A stretch of 64,000 nt of DNA from Chitinophaga oryzae (GTDB lineage Bacteria; Bacteroidota; Bacteroidia; Chitinophagales; Chitinophagaceae), in the NCBI RefSeq assembly GCF_012516375.2, contig NZ_CP051204.2:7192001-7256000 (forward strand), read 5' to 3'. The notes below the pieces were generated by a model that ran no database searches, was not told where the DNA came from, and saw only the letters and a list, made by a program, of their open reading frames with translations. Shown here piece by piece: positions 1 to 8,135 of the stretch. The stretch's first letter is position 1, and each line of letters begins with the position of its first letter. Both the position numbers and the translations under genes were made by a program.

Positions 1-487
1 CGCCCTGCGTGAGGCGCACACATTTGCCATCGATAATATCGATGGCAGGGATTACCTCAAAACGTTTGGCTGCAGGCTTTTCCAATGATAGTTCCATACG
101 GATGAAATTGATGCCGTCTTTTACAAAATAATTGCCCCGGGTGGTGTACCCGAGGCGGTGGTAAAAAGATACTGCCGTTTCACGGGCGTTGCACCAGAGG
201 AGCTGGATATTTTCTTTCCGGCAGATGTCTGCCAGGTGTGCCAGTATGGCTTTTCCATACCCTTTGCCCTGCGCTGCCGGCAATGTGGCCAGCTTGCGGA
301 ACTGCGCCTCTCCTTTTCCGGGAAACAGCGACACCACCGTCACCAGCTGTCCGCCGTCGAACACGCCGAAATGCAGGCCGTCGGCGTCATGGTCTACCGT
401 TACTGCCTCCAGCGTTGCGTTGGGATACAACACATCTCTGCGTATGCGTAACAGGGCGTCATCCACACTGATCCTTCTGATTTGCAT
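1..487 (-). CDS. hisA: GNAT acetyltransferase domain fused in frame to HisA (3' end outside window)
   Basis: Reading the minus strand from the ATG at 487 gives 162 uninterrupted codons to the window edge. Residues 1-135 look like a GNAT N-acetyltransferase: an acetyl-CoA loop motif QGKGYG near 73-78, preceded by QFRKLATLP, then FYHRLGY and a typical GNAT ending FIRMEL. After a short linker (EKPAAKRF) the frame continues into the unmistakable HisA start, VIPAIDIIDGKCVRLTQG (residues 145-162). HisA isomerises ProFAR to PRFAR in histidine synthesis. Only about 20 HisA residues are visible, so completeness of that half cannot be judged. Met131 could serve as an internal HisA start, but no stop separates the two parts. 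The gene starts 1 nt after the hisH stop, so the two are co-transcribed. The substrate of the GNAT half is unknown. Confidence 0.85.
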   Translation of the reverse strand, partial: MQIRRISVDDALLRIRRDVLYPNATLEAVTVDHDADGLHFGVFDGGQLVTVVSLFPGKGEAQFRKLATLPAAQGKGYGKAILAHLADICRKENIQLLWCNARETAVSFYHRLGYTTRGNYFVKDGINFIRMELSLEKPAAKRFEVIPAIDIIDGKCVRLTQG

Positions 488-488
488 T

Positions 489-1082
489 TTATAAGTTCAA
501 AAAGTTTTCGATGATACGGGCGCCGTGTTCCGCCGATTTTTCGGGGTGGAACTGCACCGCATAAAAATTATCTTTCTGCAACGCAGCACTGTAGTTGATC
601 ACATAATTGGTGATGGCCACCGTGTCTGCGCCCAGCGCTGCATAATAACTGTGCACGAAGTACATGTAGCTGTTTTCCGGCACATGCTCAAACATCACGC
701 TGTGCAGACCGGTAATGTTATTCCATCCTATCTGTGGTATCTTCAGCAGGTTTTCTACCGGAGAAGTGAAACGTTTCACTTCCACATCAAATACACCGAT
801 GCACGGCGTATCGTTCTCTTCCGAGTGGCGGCACAGCAACTGCATACCCAGGCAGATGCCCAGCACCGGCTGTTGCAGGCCGGCAATCAGCTTGTCGAGG
901 TTACGCTCCTGCAGGTACCGCATGGCAGTACTGGCTTCGCCTACCCCAGGGAAAATCACCCTGTCGGCCGACAGGATCTCTTCCGGATTATCCGTCACAA
1001 TACCGTTTACGCCCAAACGCTCCAGCGCAAACTGTACGGAGCGGATATTCCCGGCATTGTATTTTATGATAGCTGTTTTCAT
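489..1082 (-). CDS. hisH: Imidazole glycerol phosphate synthase, glutaminase subunit HisH
   Basis: This class-I glutamine amidotransferase supplies ammonia to HisF for the cyclisation that forms IGP and AICAR. The 197-residue length is normal. The catalytic triad is visible: Cys77 in LGICLGMQ, and His179 and Glu181 in VQFHPEK. The start MKTAIIKYNAGNIRSV matches the family. hisF should lie beyond the left edge, after hisA. The upstream neighbour is trpA, separated by a 103-bp inverted heptad repeat, so hisH is either read through from trp or has its own unseen promoter. No leader or terminator of the his type is visible here. Confidence 0.97.
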   Translation of the reverse strand: MKTAIIKYNAGNIRSVQFALERLGVNGIVTDNPEEILSADRVIFPGVGEASTAMRYLQERNLDKLIAGLQQPVLGICLGMQLLCRHSEENDTPCIGVFDVEVKRFTSPVENLLKIPQIGWNNITGLHSVMFEHVPENSYMYFVHSYYAALGADTVAITNYVINYSAALQKDNFYAVQFHPEKSAEHGARIIENFLNL

Positions 1083-1185
1083 AATTACGAATTAGGAATT
1101 ACGAATTACGAATGAAGAACTTCGAATCCGCATGGAGGCTTCAGCAGCCGCCAAATTCGTAATTCGTAATTCGTAATTCGTAATT
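1083..1185. repeat. Inverted repeat built from tandem 7-bp units, between trpA and hisH
   Basis: Two 31-bp arms (1083-1113 and 1155-1185) are reverse complements with one mismatch. Each arm is about four and a half copies of the heptad AATTACG. The loop of about 41 bp is unrelated sequence. The right arm abuts the trpA stop codon (TAG, 1186-1188) and the left arm abuts the hisH start codon, so the element fills the whole intergenic gap. It could fold in the transcript as a 3'-end or processing hairpin. There is no U-tract typical of a terminator. Confidence 0.85.
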
Positions 1186-1956
1186 CTATTTAATGGATCC
1201 TATAAAATTACGAACTGTATCGTCAATATCCTTGCCTTCTCCCAACGCTTTGATAAACGCGGTGCCGATAATAGCGCCGTTGGTATAACGGCAGGCGGCG
1301 TCGAAGGTGGCTTTGTCTTTAATGCCAAAACCGATGAGCACCGGGTTTTGCAGCTTCAGCTGCTGCAGTCTTTCGAAATAAGCCTGCTGGTGCGACATGT
1401 CTTTGTCTTTTCCGGTAGTAGAAGAAGAAGACACGGCATACAGGAAACCTTTGCTCAGGCTGTCCAGCTGGCGAATACGCTCATCGCTGGTTTCCGGGGT
1501 CACCAGGAAGATGAGGTTTACGTTGTTTTCTTCGAAGATGGTTTTGTACTCCGCCACGTATTCCGCCATGGGCAGATCGGGCAGGATAACGCCATCGACG
1601 CCTACTTCCGCACATTTCTTCACGAAGGCTTCCACGCCGTACAGCAATACCGGGTTGAAGTACCCCATCAGGATAACGGGGACGTGTATACGGTCCCGGA
1701 AGCCGGCCAGCTGTTCAAAGAGTTTGTGCACGCTCATGCCATTTTTCAACGCACGGGTACCGCTGTCCTGGATAACAGGGCCGTCGGCCAGCGGGTCGGA
1801 AAAAGGCATGCCCAGCTCGATGAGGTCTGCCCCGTGTTGCTGCAGGGCTGTCATCACCGGCAGGGTATCGTTCAGCTCCGGATACCCGGCGGTACAATAT
1901 ATATTCAGAACACCGTGTTGTTTGGCTGCAAACAATTGGTCAATACGGTTTTGCAT
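1186..1956 (-). CDS. trpA: Tryptophan synthase alpha chain
   Basis: TrpA cleaves indole-3-glycerol phosphate to indole and glyceraldehyde-3-phosphate and passes indole to TrpB. Its 256 residues fit the family. The active-site acids are visible as Glu47 and Asp58 in ELGMPFSDPLADGP, and the N-terminal YCTAGYP strand is present. The gene starts 8 nt after the trpB stop and is the last trp gene. A heptad inverted repeat follows its stop codon directly, then hisH. Confidence 0.98.
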   Translation of the reverse strand: MQNRIDQLFAAKQHGVLNIYCTAGYPELNDTLPVMTALQQHGADLIELGMPFSDPLADGPVIQDSGTRALKNGMSVHKLFEQLAGFRDRIHVPVILMGYFNPVLLYGVEAFVKKCAEVGVDGVILPDLPMAEYVAEYKTIFEENNVNLIFLVTPETSDERIRQLDSLSKGFLYAVSSSSTTGKDKDMSHQQAYFERLQQLKLQNPVLIGFGIKDKATFDAACRYTNGAIIGTAFIKALGEGKDIDDTVRNFIGSIK

Positions 1957-1964
1957 ACTCCAGA

Positions 1965-3173
1965 TTATTTATTCATGTGACGGATATAGGTATTCAGGTC
2001 TTTATCACCGCGGCCTGACAGGCATACCACCACCACATCGTCGGGGTTGAATGGCAGGTCTTTCAGTTTGGCCAGCGCATGGGCTGATTCCATGGCGGGG
2101 ATAATACCTTCCAGTTTGCACAGCTCATAGGCAGCGGCCAGGGCTTCATCGTCGGTGGCGTCGAGGAACATGGCGCGGCCTGTTTCGTACAGGTGCGCAT
2201 GCATGGGCCCGATGCCAGGATAATCCAGTCCGGCGGAGATAGAATACGGCTCTGTGATCTGGCCGTCTTCCGTTTGCATGAGCAGTGTTTTGGAGGCGTG
2301 GATAATACCTATTTTGCCCAGCTGGGTGGTAGCGGCAGAGTGACCGCTATGTACTCCTTTACCACCGGCTTCTACGGCTACCAGTTTCACTTCTTCTTCA
2401 TCGAGGTAATGGAAGAAAGCGCCGGCGGCGTTACTGCCGCCACCGATGCAGGCCACCACATAATCAGGAAGCCCGCTGCCGGTTTTTTCCTGCAGCTGCT
2501 TGCGGATCTCTTCGCTGATCACTGACTGGAGGCGGGCTACCATATCAGGATAAGGGTGTGGTCCGGCGGCGGTGCCGAGGATATAATGCGTGTCTACCGG
2601 GTTGTTGATCCAGTCACGGATCGCTTCGTTGGTAGCGTCTTTTAAGGTCTGACTGCCGCTGGTGGCTGCCACTACGGTGGCGCCCAGCATCTTCATGCGG
2701 GATACGTTGGGCGCCTGTCTTTCGATGTCGACGCTTCCCATGTACACCACGCATTCCATGCCCATCAGCGCACATACGGTGGCGGTGGCCACTCCATGCT
2801 GACCGGCGCCGGTTTCAGCGATGATACGTTTTTTGCCGAGCCGCTTTGCCAGCAGGATCTGCCCGATGGTGTTGTTTATCTTGTGTGCGCCGGTATGGTT
2901 CAGGTCTTCCCTTTTAAGGAAAATCTTCGCCTGGTATTTTTCAGAGAGGCGTTTGGCGAAGTACAGCGGTGAAGGGCGGCCTACATAATCACGCAGCAGG
3001 GCTTCGAACTCCTGCTGAAAGGCAGGATCACGGAGCACTTCCATATACTTGTGTTGCAGTTCGTCCACATTGGGGAACAGCATTTCAGGAACATAGGCGC
3101 CGCCAAATCTGCCGTAATAGCCGTTCTTGTCTATGTGATACCTGGATTTGCTGGTGTCAATTGCAATGTCCAT
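1965..3173 (-). CDS. trpB: Tryptophan synthase beta chain
   Basis: TrpB is the PLP enzyme that condenses indole with serine to give tryptophan, in an alpha2beta2 complex with TrpA. The 402 residues are full length. The PLP lysine is Lys98 in HTGAHKIN, and the phosphate-binding GGGSNAAG loop is present. [10 protein letters not shown] near residue 21 is the usual beginning of TrpB1-type chains. The gap to trpF is 21 nt and contains an A/T-rich 7-bp repeat. Confidence 0.98.
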   Translation of the reverse strand: MDIAIDTSKSRYHIDKNGYYGRFGGAYVPEMLFPNVDELQHKYMEVLRDPAFQQEFEALLRDYVGRPSPLYFAKRLSEKYQAKIFLKREDLNHTGAHKINNTIGQILLAKRLGKKRIIAETGAGQHGVATATVCALMGMECVVYMGSVDIERQAPNVSRMKMLGATVVAATSGSQTLKDATNEAIRDWINNPVDTHYILGTAAGPHPYPDMVARLQSVISEEIRKQLQEKTGSGLPDYVVACIGGGSNAAGAFFHYLDEEEVKLVAVEAGGKGVHSGHSAATTQLGKIGIIHASKTLLMQTEDGQITEPYSISAGLDYPGIGPMHAHLYETGRAMFLDATDDEALAAAYELCKLEGIIPAMESAHALAKLKDLPFNPDDVVVVCLSGRGDKDLNTYIRHMNK

Positions 3174-3194
3174 GGAAAATATTTTTGAATTTAG

Positions 3195-3827
3195 TTATTT
3201 AGTTATTTTATGTATTCCGTCAATGAACAGCGTCACTTTCTCCATATTCTTAATGCCGGGAGCGTCTTCAAATTTGCTGTTGATGTCTACTGCAAAAAGC
3301 GCAGGCAGCTCCAGTTCACGGATGATGTCCGCATCTTCCGGGGTGATGCCGCCGCTGAGCAGGAAAGGGTGATCGAACGGGTATTGCTGCAGCAGTTCCC
3401 AGTTGAACCGCTCTCCGGTGCCGCCATACCCCTTTACGGAAGCGGTATCGAAGAGGAAATAATCCGTTACCGGTACATAAGGCGTCAGCAGTGTTTGCCA
3501 GTCTGCGTTGTCGCCTATACGAAAAGCTTTGATTACCGGCACGGTCTCCCGGATGGCCGCGCAGAAGGCCGGTGATTCATCGCCGTGCAGCTGCACCATG
3601 TCCAGCGCATAGTCTGCCACGGTACGCTGTATCTGTTCCGCCGTGGCGTTCACGAACACGCCTACTTTACGGATACCGGTGGTTTCCCGCACGGTACGGG
3701 CGTCTATCCTGTTGGCGGCGAAACGGGGTGATTTCTCGTAGAAGATAAACCCGGCGTAATCCACCTGGTTGTCAGTCAGTCCCTGTAAATCCGCCGCCCT
3801 GGTGATACCGCACACTTTAATACGCAT
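3195..3827 (-). CDS. trpF: Phosphoribosylanthranilate isomerase
   Basis: TrpF converts N-(5'-phosphoribosyl)anthranilate to CdRP, a reaction chemically parallel to that of HisA. The protein is 210 residues, a single TIM barrel. The catalytic Cys6 sits in MRIKVCGIT, and the phosphate-binding end reads LLSGGITPED and FAVDINSKFED. It is a free-standing gene, not fused to trpC as in enterobacteria. The stop codon lies inside an A/T-rich heptad repeat that shares a 13-bp stretch with the repeat at the hisD stop. Confidence 0.97.
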   Translation of the reverse strand: MRIKVCGITRAADLQGLTDNQVDYAGFIFYEKSPRFAANRIDARTVRETTGIRKVGVFVNATAEQIQRTVADYALDMVQLHGDESPAFCAAIRETVPVIKAFRIGDNADWQTLLTPYVPVTDYFLFDTASVKGYGGTGERFNWELLQQYPFDHPFLLSGGITPEDADIIRELELPALFAVDINSKFEDAPGIKNMEKVTLFIDGIHKITK

Positions 3828-3834
3828 GATGAGA

Positions 3835-4635
3835 TTATTTAGCCTGCAGGTCGTTTAATGTCTGTACAAAATTTTCGAAGGCGCGGGCAGGGTCTTCCTG
3901 TTTCATGAAGTGTTCTCCGATCAGGAAGCCCTGGAAGCCGGCGGCTTTCAGTGTGACGATGGCTGCCGGGTCGTTGATACCGCTTTCCGCCACTTTGATT
4001 TTATCGGCCGGAATTTTCGGCGCCAGTTCGCAGGAGCGGTTGAAGTCCACCTGGAAAGTGATCAGGTCGCGGTTGTTCACGCCCACGAGGTGGGTATGGT
4101 CCGTTACTTTCTCCAGCTGTGCTTCGCTGTGTACCTCCAGCAGCACTTCGAGGCCGAGGTTGTGTGCGAACCGGGAGAGGTGCGCTACCTGTGCAGCGTC
4201 GAGGCATTCTGCGATGAGCAGTATCACATCGGCGCCGATGGCTTTGGCTTCGAGGATCTGGTATTCATCGATCACAAAATCCTTGCGCAGGATGGGGATC
4301 TGGTTGAAGCTGCGTGCCTGTTGCAGATCGTCGGAAGAACCGCCGAAATATTTCTCGTCCGTCAGTACGGAGAGGCCGGAAGCGCCGTAGCGGGTATAGG
4401 CCGTGGTGACCTGCTGTACCGTTACTTCGCCGTTGATCAGCCCTTTGGAAGGAGAGCGCCGTTTGAATTCCGCGATGATGCCGGTTTTTTCCGGGTTCTG
4501 CAGGAAGCTGCGGAGCGACAACGGTTCACGGTCGAACACGGAGGTCTGCTGCAGTTCTTCTGCGCTGCGTTGTTGTTTGCGGGCCGCTACTTCCACCTGT
4601 TTATGGGCGACTATTTCTGCTAGTATGTTTTTCAT
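3835..4635 (-). CDS. trpC: Indole-3-glycerol phosphate synthase
   Basis: TrpC closes the indole ring by decarboxylative cyclisation of CdRP. The protein has 266 residues. The signature IIAEFKRRSPSKG (about 53-65) carries catalytic Glu56 and Lys58, and a second lysine is Lys118 in ILRKDF. VGVNNRDL and ESGI are the usual later strands. It is separated by only 7 nt from trpF and 5 nt from trpD, which indicates tight co-transcription. Confidence 0.98.
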   Translation of the reverse strand: MKNILAEIVAHKQVEVAARKQQRSAEELQQTSVFDREPLSLRSFLQNPEKTGIIAEFKRRSPSKGLINGEVTVQQVTTAYTRYGASGLSVLTDEKYFGGSSDDLQQARSFNQIPILRKDFVIDEYQILEAKAIGADVILLIAECLDAAQVAHLSRFAHNLGLEVLLEVHSEAQLEKVTDHTHLVGVNNRDLITFQVDFNRSCELAPKIPADKIKVAESGINDPAAIVTLKAAGFQGFLIGEHFMKQEDPARAFENFVQTLNDLQAK

Positions 4636-4640
4636 CAGCC

Positions 4641-5633
4641 TTATTGTAATTCAATCAGTTTTTTGAATGCTTTATGGGCATTACCGGATTCAAGGGATTC
4701 TACGGCGGCGGCAAAAGCGTCGTTGTAAGAGCCGTGTTTACCGAGGCTGTAGAGGCCCATGGCGGCGTTGGCCAGCACTACGGAGTTCTGTGCCCAGGTG
4801 CCTTCGCCTTTGAGTATTTTCATAAAGATCTTCGCGGCTTCTTCTACGGAGTTACCCCCGTAGATATCTTCCGGATGTACTTTGCGTTTGCCGAGCTGTT
4901 CCGGTGTCCAGTCCTGTTCTCCGTCATTGGTGATGACTTTGGTGTCGGCGGTGAGTGAAATCTCATCATAACCGTCGAGGCTGTGCACGATGACAAATTT
5001 TTTGTCGGTCTGCTGGAACAGGTAGTTGTACACGCGGGCCATTTCGAGGCTGTATACGCCGATCAGCTGGTGCTGGGCGAAAGCCGGGTTTACCAGCGGG
5101 CCAAGCATGTTAAAGAACGTGCGGATGCCGAGTGAGCGGCGGATACCGGCCACATTTTTAAGTGCCGGGTGGAACAGGGGCGCGTGCAGGAAACAGAGGC
5201 CTGCTTCTTCCAGCTCTGTGCGGAGTTTGGCGTCGTCGGCCTTGAACTTATAGCCTACCAGCTCCATGAGGTTGGAGGCGCCGCTGATGGAAGACACGCC
5301 ATAGTTGCCGTGTTTGGCCACTTTACCACCTGCGCCGGCCACGATAAAGCACGACAAGGTAGAAATATTAAAGGTATTTTTTGCATCTCCGCCGGTGCCC
5401 ACGATGTCCAGCACGTCGTAACCGTTCAGTTTTACCGGGATGCACAGCTCCAGCAGGGCGTCGCGGAAGCCCAGCAGTTCATCGATGGTGATGCTGCGCA
5501 TGAGGAACACGGTCATGAAGGCAGCGAGTTCACTCTCGTTGTACATGCCTTTGGAGATGTTGATCAGGATATCTTTAGCCCCTTCGCGGGTAAAGGTTTT
5601 ATGTTCGAACAGGTAGTTAAGTATCTTTTTCAT
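4641..5633 (-). CDS. trpD: Anthranilate phosphoribosyltransferase
   Basis: TrpD transfers phosphoribose from PRPP to anthranilate. The protein has 330 residues. The PRPP/Mg binding motif GTGGD is at 79-83 and KHGN at 107-110. The N-terminal helical domain (MKKILNYLFEHKTFT) is complete. It is not fused to a glutaminase domain, because trpG is a separate gene 54 nt upstream. Confidence 0.98.
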   Translation of the reverse strand: MKKILNYLFEHKTFTREGAKDILINISKGMYNESELAAFMTVFLMRSITIDELLGFRDALLELCIPVKLNGYDVLDIVGTGGDAKNTFNISTLSCFIVAGAGGKVAKHGNYGVSSISGASNLMELVGYKFKADDAKLRTELEEAGLCFLHAPLFHPALKNVAGIRRSLGIRTFFNMLGPLVNPAFAQHQLIGVYSLEMARVYNYLFQQTDKKFVIVHSLDGYDEISLTADTKVITNDGEQDWTPEQLGKRKVHPEDIYGGNSVEEAAKIFMKILKGEGTWAQNSVVLANAAMGLYSLGKHGSYNDAFAAAVESLESGNAHKAFKKLIELQ

Positions 5634-5687
5634 ACCAGGATGATGTATTTAAAATGAGCAAAGAGAAGTTGGAAAACGGCGGTGGTA

Positions 5688-6257
5688 TTATAACGCCAGC
5701 CAGTTTTTCAGTATCTGTTCTCCCTGTGGCGTGAGTACACTTTCCGGGTGGAACTGTACGCCGCTTACATCGTATTTGTTATGCTGAAGGGCCATGATAA
5801 AGCCTTCCTCGTCTTCTGCCGTCAGGGTAAAGTCTGCAGGGAGGGTGGCTTTGTCGATCACCCAGGAGTGATAACGGCCGGCCTGTATATCGCGGGGCAT
5901 GCCTTTGAAGAGGCGGCCTTCATCGGAGATGATTTTCACGTTGGTGGCCACGCCGTGGTACACTTCCCGGAGGTTGATGAGCGAGCCGCCGAAAGCCTGG
6001 CCGATGGCCTGTAAGCCGAGGCATACGCCGAAGATGGATTTGGACGGCGCATATTCTTTGATCAGCGGTAGCAGCAGGCCGGCTTCTTCCGGGATACCGG
6101 GACCGGGCGACAGGATGATCTTATCGTAGCCGTTCACTTTTTCGAGGGGTATTTCATCGTTACGGACAACAGTCACTTTGCCGTTGACCAGCTTTTCCAC
6201 GAGGTGAACGAGGTTATAGGTAAAAGAGTCGTAATTATCGAAAACGAGGATGTTCAT
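5688..6257 (-). CDS. trpG: Anthranilate synthase glutaminase subunit
   Basis: TrpG is the amidotransferase partner of TrpE and delivers ammonia for anthranilate formation. It has 189 residues. The triad is Cys79 (FGVCLGLQ), His170 and Glu172 (QFHPES). In some bacteria such a subunit also serves PabB, but no pab gene is nearby. It begins 1 nt after the trpE stop, so coupling with trpE is likely. Confidence 0.97.
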   Translation of the reverse strand: MNILVFDNYDSFTYNLVHLVEKLVNGKVTVVRNDEIPLEKVNGYDKIILSPGPGIPEEAGLLLPLIKEYAPSKSIFGVCLGLQAIGQAFGGSLINLREVYHGVATNVKIISDEGRLFKGMPRDIQAGRYHSWVIDKATLPADFTLTAEDEEGFIMALQHNKYDVSGVQFHPESVLTPQGEQILKNWLAL

Positions 6258-6258
6258 G

Positions 6259-7671
6259 TCAGATTTTTTGTGCCAGCAGGATGGCTTGTTTTAATGCATT
6301 GAGTTTATTGCCTACTTCCTCCAGTTCTGAAGAAGCCACTGATTTAGCCACTACGCCGGCGCCGGCCTGATAGTAAAGCGTGTTCATTTTACTGAGGATG
6401 GAGCGGATCATAATAGCGTGGTTGAAGTTGCCGTTAAAGCCCACCCAACCGATACAGCCGCCATAGAAGCCTCGCGGCGTAGGTTCCAGCGCATCAATGA
6501 TCTCCATGGCGCGGTACTTGGGCGCTCCGGAGAGGGTGCCTGCCGGAAAGGAAGAGGCCAGCAACGCAAAAGGATTGATGGCAGGGTCTACTTTCCCCTT
6601 CACTTCGCTCACCAGGTGGATCACGTGAGAGTAGTACTGTACCTGGCGGTAATTGGTCACTTCCACATTGGTGGCGTTTCTGCTGAGGTCATTGCGGGCA
6701 AGGTCTACCAGCATCACGTGTTCAGCATTTTCTTTCGGGTCCTGCAGCAGTTTATCGGCCAGTATTTTATCCTGCCGGTCATCGCCGGTACGGCGGAAAG
6801 TGCCTGCAATCGGATGGATAGCGGCAGTGCCGTCCTTGATCACTATTTGTGCTTCCGGAGAAGAACCCATTAATTTATAATCGCCGTAATCGAAGAAGAA
6901 GAGATAAGGGGAGGGATTGATAGAGCGGAGGGCGCGGTATACGTTGAATTCATCACCGGTGAAAGACCTTTTAAAGGCGCGGGAAAGGACCACCTGGAAG
7001 ACATCTCCGCGAAAACAGTGTTGTTTGCCCTGTTCCACCATCTGCATATATTCCGCGTCCGTCATGTTACTGGTTTCTTCCCCGGTGGTGGCGAAAGGAT
7101 AACCGGGAGAGTCCTTGTGGCGGATGAGTGATTCTACCAGGTCAAACTCACTGTCAAGGCCTTCTATCTGGTTTTCGCAGAGGTAAAGTTCATCTTTGAA
7201 GTGGTTGATGGCGATCACATATTGGTAAAACCGGTACCGCATCAGGGGTATCTGTGCGTTACCGCCTTTTTTATTTTTATCGAATTCGATGGTTTCAAAG
7301 AACTGTACCGAGTCAAACGTGCTGTATCCAAAGAGTGTCTGGGCAAGCGGTACGGGGTGGTTGCCGTTGAAGGTGAAGCTGCCGAGGAACTTCTGTAATT
7401 CGTCCAGTACCTTCTGGGTGTCTTTCAGCTCCTTTTTTTCCACCGGCAGATTGGGATATTTAAATTCGAAGTGGCTGGTGGAGGTAACTTCTATGCCCGC
7501 AATAGGCTTGATACAGATATAGGAATAGCTGTTTTCGCTGGCGCGGTAGTCCGTACTTTCCAGGAGGATAGAGCCGGGGAACTTGTCGCGCAACCGCAGA
7601 TAGATGCCCACTGGCGTGAAGATGTCCGCCAGCATCTGTTTGGATCTTGTTTTTACTTGAATGGTACGCAT
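6259..7671 (-). CDS. trpE: Anthranilate synthase component I
   Basis: TrpE makes anthranilate from chorismate and is the committed, feedback-inhibited step. The protein has 470 residues. An LLES motif at 36-39 matches the tryptophan-binding feedback site of TrpE and argues against PabB. The chorismate-binding domain shows LMGSSPEA, HPIAGTFRRTGDD, ARNDLSR and SGAPKYRAMEII. It is the first structural gene after the Trp-rich leader, with about 127 nt of leader RNA carrying a terminator hairpin between the leader stop and the trpE start. Confidence 0.98.
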   Translation of the reverse strand: MRTIQVKTRSKQMLADIFTPVGIYLRLRDKFPGSILLESTDYRASENSYSYICIKPIAGIEVTSTSHFEFKYPNLPVEKKELKDTQKVLDELQKFLGSFTFNGNHPVPLAQTLFGYSTFDSVQFFETIEFDKNKKGGNAQIPLMRYRFYQYVIAINHFKDELYLCENQIEGLDSEFDLVESLIRHKDSPGYPFATTGEETSNMTDAEYMQMVEQGKQHCFRGDVFQVVLSRAFKRSFTGDEFNVYRALRSINPSPYLFFFDYGDYKLMGSSPEAQIVIKDGTAAIHPIAGTFRRTGDDRQDKILADKLLQDPKENAEHVMLVDLARNDLSRNATNVEVTNYRQVQYYSHVIHLVSEVKGKVDPAINPFALLASSFPAGTLSGAPKYRAMEIIDALEPTPRGFYGGCIGWVGFNGNFNHAIMIRSILSKMNTLYYQAGAGVVAKSVASSELEEVGNKLNALKQAILLAQKI

Positions 7672-7721
7672 GATATTCAGGGTGAAAGTGTTTGCTGTTT
7701 GTTAGAAAAAGGATGTGCCTG

Positions 7722-7760
7722 AAAAGCCGAAAGGCCCGCTGTGTAACAGCGAGCCTTTCC
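7722..7760 (-). terminator. trp attenuator terminator hairpin
   Basis: On the minus strand an interrupted hairpin pairs GAAAGGC (7753-7759) with GCCTTTC (7729-7735) outside and an ACAGCG/CGCTGT stem inside, followed by CGGCTTTTC. The T-run is short, so it is a weak-looking but well-placed attenuator between leader peptide and trpE. Confidence 0.75.
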
Positions 7761-7797
7761 AAGTATATTTCAGACGAAACATGGCACTGTAACACAG
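7739..7797 (-). promoter_or_regulatory. trpL: Likely trp antiterminator pairing
   Basis: The 11 nt just after the leader stop codon (7797 to 7787, CTGTGTTACAG) can pair at 10 of 11 positions with the terminator's inner arm and loop (7749 to 7739, CTGTTACACAG). The two structures exclude each other. A ribosome stalled on the Trp codons would leave the first segment free and allow readthrough. A ribosome at the stop codon would cover it and permit termination. The mechanism is inferred from the classical attenuation model. Confidence 0.65.
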
Positions 7798-7798
7798 A

Positions 7799-7840
7799 TC
7801 AGGAATTGATTCCGTGCCACCACCAATGTTTATTTGTCAT
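7799..7840 (-). CDS. trpL: trp operon leader peptide with three consecutive Trp codons
   Basis: An ATG at 7840 opens a 13-codon frame reading MTNKHWWWHGINS and a TGA stop. Three tandem TGG codons in so short a frame directly before trpE are the mark of a tryptophan-sensing attenuator. The start lies about 20 nt downstream of a good Bacteroidota -7 element, so the transcript leader before the peptide is very short. Confidence 0.92.
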   Translation of the reverse strand: MTNKHWWWHGINS

Positions 7841-7859
7841 GATATTTTTCATAGCGAGA

Positions 7860-7891
7860 CAAAATTGGAACATTTTTATAACAAATGCAAA
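7860..7891 (-). promoter_or_regulatory. trp operon promoter (Bacteroidota type)
   Basis: The minus strand reads TTTG (7891-7888), a 20-nt spacer, then CAATTTTG (7867-7860), one base off the -7 consensus TAnnTTTG. The expected start point is about 10 nt before the trpL ATG. The -33 box touches the edge of the long inverted repeat that follows hisB. Confidence 0.7.
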
Positions 7892-8127
7892 TTTTTTTTC
7901 GCGGAGTTTCTCGCAAAGGCGCTAAGTTTTTTACCCATTGTTCTTAGAAAAATTAAGAACGCAAAGAGGAGCGAAGATTACATAATATTCACACAATACA
8001 AATATATAATATTATTATATAATGTATACTGTAATAAAATGGGATCATCTGATGTGATCTCCGCTCCTCTTTGCGTTCTTAATCTATCTTAAACGTGATC
8101 AAAAATCTTTGCGTCTCTGCGAGAAAA
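7888..8127. repeat. Long imperfect inverted repeat after hisB
   Basis: A perfect 22-bp inverted pair lies at 7952-7973 and 8062-8083, separated by 88 bp of very A/T-rich DNA. Outside it, a looser pair (about 7889-7914 and 8106-8127) contains GCGAGAAA/TTTCTCGC-like words and CTTTGCG. The element starts 8 bp after the hisB stop codon. It could end hisGDCB transcription or be a MITE-like interspersed repeat. No transposase or target duplication was recognised. Confidence 0.8.
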
Positions 8128-8135
8128 ACCACTCG

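Noticed and set aside
7672..7860. Possible T-box or riboswitch before trpE
   Set aside because: A Trp-rich leader frame and a matching terminator/antiterminator explain the region. No T-box sequence was seen.
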